This document shows, piece after piece, positions 60,050-64,000 of a stretch of 64,000 nucleotides of DNA; position 1 is the stretch's first letter, and every line of letters begins with the position of its first letter. This DNA is from Campylorhamphus procurvoides (taxonomy: Eukaryota > Chordata > Aves > Passeriformes > Dendrocolaptidae), in the NCBI GenBank assembly GCA_013396655.1, contig WBMV01007278.1, forward strand, positions 151,484 through 215,483, read 5' to 3'. Position numbers and translations under genes: made by a program. Under the pieces are notes generated by a model. It was not told where the DNA came from. It saw only the letters and a program-made list of their open reading frames with translations, and did not search any database.

Positions 60050-60941
60050 CGGCAGCCATGGGTTAACATCACAATGCAGACATCAAGGTCCGTGCAGAAG
60101 AAGAGGAGAAGGAGGGGGAGGGACCCCCCATAGCAGGGAGAGGACTTAAAGCCATTATTCCCTGAATATGTGCTGATGACCATGGTGATTACGAGTTGTC
60201 CCCTCGAAGCCCATGGGATCCATCGGGGTGCAAAGACCCCCCTGTAGGAGCAGGGGGAGGCATGAAAGAAGCTGTTACCTCGTGGGAGGCCCCCAAGATG
60301 GAGCAGAGTCCTGCAGAGATTTGCAGCCGAGACCCACGGAGGGAGAGACCCACGCTAAGTAGGTACAGCCAGCTTTTCCTGAGACACTGTACCCCATGGA
60401 ATGACTCATGAGAGAGCAGAGGATCTCTCTCGTGGGGGGGACCCCACGGAACGCAGGGGAAGGACTCAGAGTTGTGATTCCCCTGTGTCCGTGGTGACGA
60501 CTGTGGTGGAGTGAGCTGTCCCCTTTGCAGCCCACAGGAAAAGCCCCCTGAGACAGAACTGCTGCTTAAGTTTTGGACTTCCATCTGCGAATGGCTGACC
60601 CAACAACAACTGACTGTAAACCTTCCACTCCCCTGTCCCCCGCACCATCAGGGGAAGGAGGGGGCATGAACAGAATGAGGGGTGGTGCTGGAAAAGTGTT
60701 TTATAACCTGTTTCTATTTCTTGTTTTTAGTTTTTAGTTTGTTAGTAATAAATTTAAGCATTATTCTAAGTTCTGTTTTGCCCACGGTATCAATCAAAGC
60801 TCCTCTTTTGGTTGTTAACCCTAGCCATATATTCCCAACTGGTTTTTTTTCCCTTCCCTCTGGAAGGTGAAGGGAGAAGGGGGAAGGCCTTGAAAGAGTT
60901 TTGCTGGACACCAGGCATTTACCCAGGGTCAAACCACCACA
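60050..60941 (+). mobile_element. ERV LTR (3' end clear, 5' end uncertain) with an internal duplication
   Basis: The right end reads GGGTCAAACCACCACA, the terminal pattern also seen in the solo LTR ending at 49313. AATAAA lies at 60747-60752. The left part contains two diverged copies of a segment offset by about 320 bases: GGGACCCC, GGACT, GTCCCCT and GCAGCCCA-like blocks recur in order near 60120-60210 and 60437-60530. I found no matching left terminus or target duplication, so the 5' end may be lost or mutated. Confidence 0.65.
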
Positions 60942-63069
60942 ATTCCTTTATAGAGATTCTCTCAAATCACATTACCAGACAAAAATACAAGCTCTACTAC
61001 TGCTTTGTTCTGATGGCACCTGCAGATATTTCCATGTTATGCGGGAAAAAAGAAGAACAAGAGCAAGAAGTAATAAACAATTTATTTTTTTCCTTTATGT
61101 TGATCTTTATGAAGATAACACCACTTATGTTTTGTGATTCATATTTCTTGTACCGCATATTGCTGATTTCTAACGTGGCACTTAAGGGAACAGTCACTTA
61201 AACTGCTACACAATTGCATTAAATTAATCAGTTGTCCATTTCTCAGTTAATCATGATTGAACATACAACTCTGTCAAATTTGAGACCATTCATTCATTTA
61301 TTCCTGATGTCTTAAGAAAGAACAAAAATCTTTCCCTTTCTGCTGAAATATCTTACCATGTTTACAAAAACTGAGGGGAAAGGGAGAACCTCTCACAGAA
61401 GACACCTAAAGAGCAACAAAAAATCCTTTTTTCTGATTACATAGCTGGCAAAAAGAACACCACCAAACAACCTGATAACACTGGATGATAACACTACCTG
61501 TACACATGGGCAGGTAGAGCTGAAATACTGTGCAGTTCTAATAACTAGAGGTGTAGTGCACCAATTTTTTGCCTGTTTAACAGAAGATAATACAACATTT
61601 TAAACCAAGTTTCACGGGGAAGCTGTGCACACATGTAGAGAGATGGAAGACTATTCTGCAAGATACAGCTTAGTGGTTTGGTTTACATCACATATTCTGG
61701 GAACCATGCATAAGGAACTCTCTGCACATATGTGCATCATCTTGAAGTTAGAAAATCATCTTGGCAGTCTTTATTTGCATTAACAGCTCAATTTCCTCCC
61801 AGCTGGCTGGCACGAATGTTCAACCCTCACGCGCCACCTCACAAGTTCACACCCCAACACAAACTCTGGCTATCTCTGCAGTTCAGCTTCTGTAGGCCAC
61901 AGAGTCACTGTATCCTGGCTTGGTTTCATCAGGTTTCAATACTGCCTGTGTGTGCTGCATATCCCTAAGGAGTTACTACTCTCCGAAGTTACCAGATTAA
62001 GCACCACTGGAAAACCAAGCCACCTTGAGACATTTGCAACAGCAAAGGCAAGGTTCCCCTGATGGTGCTTCCTGCTACGTGCATCTCGTTTCTGTTCCAT
62101 GGAGACTTCTAGTGGTCAAAGCTTAGATGCCTCTGTAGCTTTCTGACCTTTGATCATTGAATCAGTAACAAGGCTTAACAAAATGAAGCCAACAGCTTTT
62201 GTTGGGAACTTGGGCACAACAGCATCAACTCGTTTTGTATTTGCAAGCTGGCAAAATACCCAGAACCAACAGGACTTCCGTAAGGCCCCTGCATTCATGG
62301 AGTAGAGTCACATCGTGGCAGAAGAAATAGAGCGACTTATTTTTACTGTGCAACTGGGTAACAACTTATACAATGAAACACACAATACATGCACACACAA
62401 ATAAAACCACCAGCACAACTGTAACAAAAATGGTGCTGTAGCATTGCAGGGCCTGTTCTGTCAGCTAGAGAACTTCCTGGACAGTTGCCCTAAAGTTAGT
62501 TTTATCTTCACAACCTAATGATTTCAGTGGAATCAGTCTGGAAACATCTCCTAAAGTCATAGGACTGGTTCATAGTGAAGACTCAAACCCACAGAATAAA
62601 AGATTGTAGAAATAGGGTAGGTACACACTTCTGAGTTCTTCACCTTAGTTACTCAATTGTGGCTACTGAAAGGAAGATCCTCAGCTTAGAAAAAAACCTT
62701 TTATTTAACACTTGAAAACATTAAAGCGAACAAACAAGAAAAAAAGCCAACACAACAGATTGATTTAGAGACCAGCTCTTTCAAAACCAAGACAGCATAA
62801 CTAGAAAATTAGAAAACCTGGTCCCATTTTTATATTCAAATACTGATTGTAAGGAGAAAAAGAATACAGTACATGCAATAATATCAAAACCCTGCCTAAC
62901 AAACACTAGTACACAACCAAGAATAACCGTGGAATTAAAAAAGACCCCAAGCCACTACTTAAAATAGAAAAGGCAGGGGACATTTTAGAAGACAACATAC
63001 AAATCAAGATGATCACAACATGGGTCCCTCATTGGCAAAGATTTGCTGGCTGAGTAAAAATTGTGTCAT
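60942..63069. other. Intergenic DNA, no gene recognised
   Basis: AT-rich, with no recognised exon or named repeat. Confidence 0.5.
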
Positions 63070-63073
63070 ATAC

Positions 63074-63910
63074 TGTCCTAGTTCAGCAGGTGGGACTGGT
63101 TATCACTGTGTGGGGGTGATCTAAGCTATATATTCTACCCCCTCTATTCATTTCCCAAAAACAATGGACCATTTGCAACAGCTGTCCAGCCAGTCGTTAG
63201 CACCTTCACACCCAGCCTGAGGAGGTGTGGCTGCTAATGGGCCATCAACGGTTCAAAAATACCCCATGACTCACAGAGTTACATCACCCATTGTGTGAGT
63301 CCCCGCCCTGGGGGAGGGACTGGGTGCTTCCTGAGGGTACTTAAGTGGGGGTAAAAAGGCCTGGGACTCATTCTCGTCAGATCCAGAGGAGCAGCAGGAC
63401 CTCGACCAGACTATGACCACCACTCCCGACCAGACCACAGTCATCATCTGTACCAACAGGTTCTTCACTTCCTTTTGCTTTGGACTTGGGGGAACAACGT
63501 GGGCCTTAGCACAAGGGGCTAACAAACCCCTTTGGGCTTGTGCCCAGGGACACTGGGTTATACTGCTGGGTTTTGGAACTAACCTGGGAACTGCCTGCTA
63601 TCTCGCCTGAGGAGAGAGTTCAGCTGGCCGGGCGCGACAGCGCCACTCACTGTCCGTGGATACAATCGCATTTTCCCTTTTTGGGGAGTAACCAAGAGGA
63701 CCTTTCTTTTAGACTGTTTTGCTTTGTCACTTGGGGGTAGAGGGGTTTGTGGTAGACTGTTGTTATATATATATGTGTTGTAGTTAAGAACCCTTATCTT
63801 TTCCTTTGCATATATTTTTCCCTAATTAAAGTTGTATTTTCCAAATTTGAAGGAGAGGGATTATTACCTGGCTGAAACAGATATCTTAGTTCTTCCCCGA
63901 ACTAAGACGA
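63074..63910 (+). mobile_element. Solo LTR with 4-bp target duplication, ending just before the RNF113-like start codon
   Basis: The termini TGTCCTAGTTC and GAACTAAGAC(GA) are inverted. ATAC flanks the element on both sides (63070-63073 and 63911-63914); 4 bp is the usual duplication for class I (ERV1/gamma-like) elements. Inside are a TTAAG-type TATA substitute near 63340, ATTAAA at 63825-63830, and a terminal hairpin with 8-bp arms and a 6-base loop (63885-63906). Length 837 bp. A second, truncated copy lies at 58842-59101 in the opposite direction. Confidence 0.85.
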
Positions 63911-63923
63911 ATACGCGCCCAAC

Positions 63924-64000
63924 ATGGCAGAGCAGAGCGGGGCCTGCACCTTCGTGTTCAAGAAGCGGGCCCGGGCTGCGGGCAGGGGCTGCAGGAAACG
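63924..64000 (+). CDS. RNF113-like gene, N-terminus only (spliceosome-associated CCCH/RING protein), cut by window edge
   Basis: The ATG opens a frame with MAEQSGACTFVFKKRARAAG and a basic continuation. Human RNF113A, as I recall it, starts MAEQL..., then CTFLFKKPGRKGAAGRRKR, so both the start and the CTFxFKK motif match. RNF113 proteins associate with the spliceosome and carry a CCCH zinc finger followed by a C-terminal RING; neither lies in this window. Only 25 codons are visible, so I cannot say whether the copy is intact, intronless or functional, or whether it is RNF113A or a lineage-specific copy. The LTR target duplication ends nine bases before the ATG. Confidence 0.72.
   Translation, partial: MAEQSGACTFVFKKRARAAGRGCRK

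Overview
The window is nuclear DNA of a bird, most likely a songbird. Evidence: a vertebrate multi-exon gene with GT-AG introns of kilobase length, a CR1-type LINE remnant, several solo LTRs of endogenous retroviruses with TATA and poly(A) signals, GC-rich minisatellites and a CpG island. I see no bacterial gene, operon, CRISPR array or RNA gene. Almost every long open frame here is a chance frame in intron, repeat or CpG-island sequence.

The main content is one minus-strand gene, DAPK2 (death-associated protein kinase 2, DRP-1). Its coding exons run from 48350 down to 14148. I placed eleven exons by hand from GT-AG sites, reading phase and the known order of kinase motifs: Gly loop, AAK, HFDLK, DFG, GTPEFVAPE, GxxADMW. 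The joined frame is 357 codons. Its residue numbers match those recalled for the DAPK family (K42, D139, D161, S308). A CpG island at about 54360-56010 holds a good minus-strand donor at 55772/55771 and is the likely 5' UTR exon and promoter.

The most interesting feature is a second way to end this gene. In the intron after exon 8, an exon at 18466-19101 has its own acceptor, stop codon and poly(A) signals. It encodes a 211-residue tail that closely resembles the C-terminus of the paralogue DAPK3/ZIPK, with the LKTxRL..YTIK segment followed by a long coiled coil. Splicing to exons 9-11 gives a calmodulin-regulated kinase. Ending in the intron gives a 487-residue kinase with no calmodulin-binding segment and a ZIPK-like coiled coil.

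Layout. 1-8500: no recognisable gene, one LTR-like element. 8534-8716: a weak candidate exon. 10200-10690: a second CpG-rich block, possibly the promoter of the next gene. 14148-48350: DAPK2, with LTR-like, CR1 and minisatellite sequence in its introns. 48706-49313: a solo LTR with a 5-bp target duplication. 54360-56345: CpG island and tandem repeats. 58842-60941: two further LTR pieces. 63074-63910: a solo LTR with a 4-bp duplication that ends 13 bases before an ATG. 63924-64000: the first 25 codons of a plus-strand RNF113-like gene (spliceosomal RING/CCCH protein), cut by the window edge.

Four single N bases (38579, 44647, 55492, 59102) all lie in or at the edge of repeats, so repeat lengths there may be assembly artefacts.
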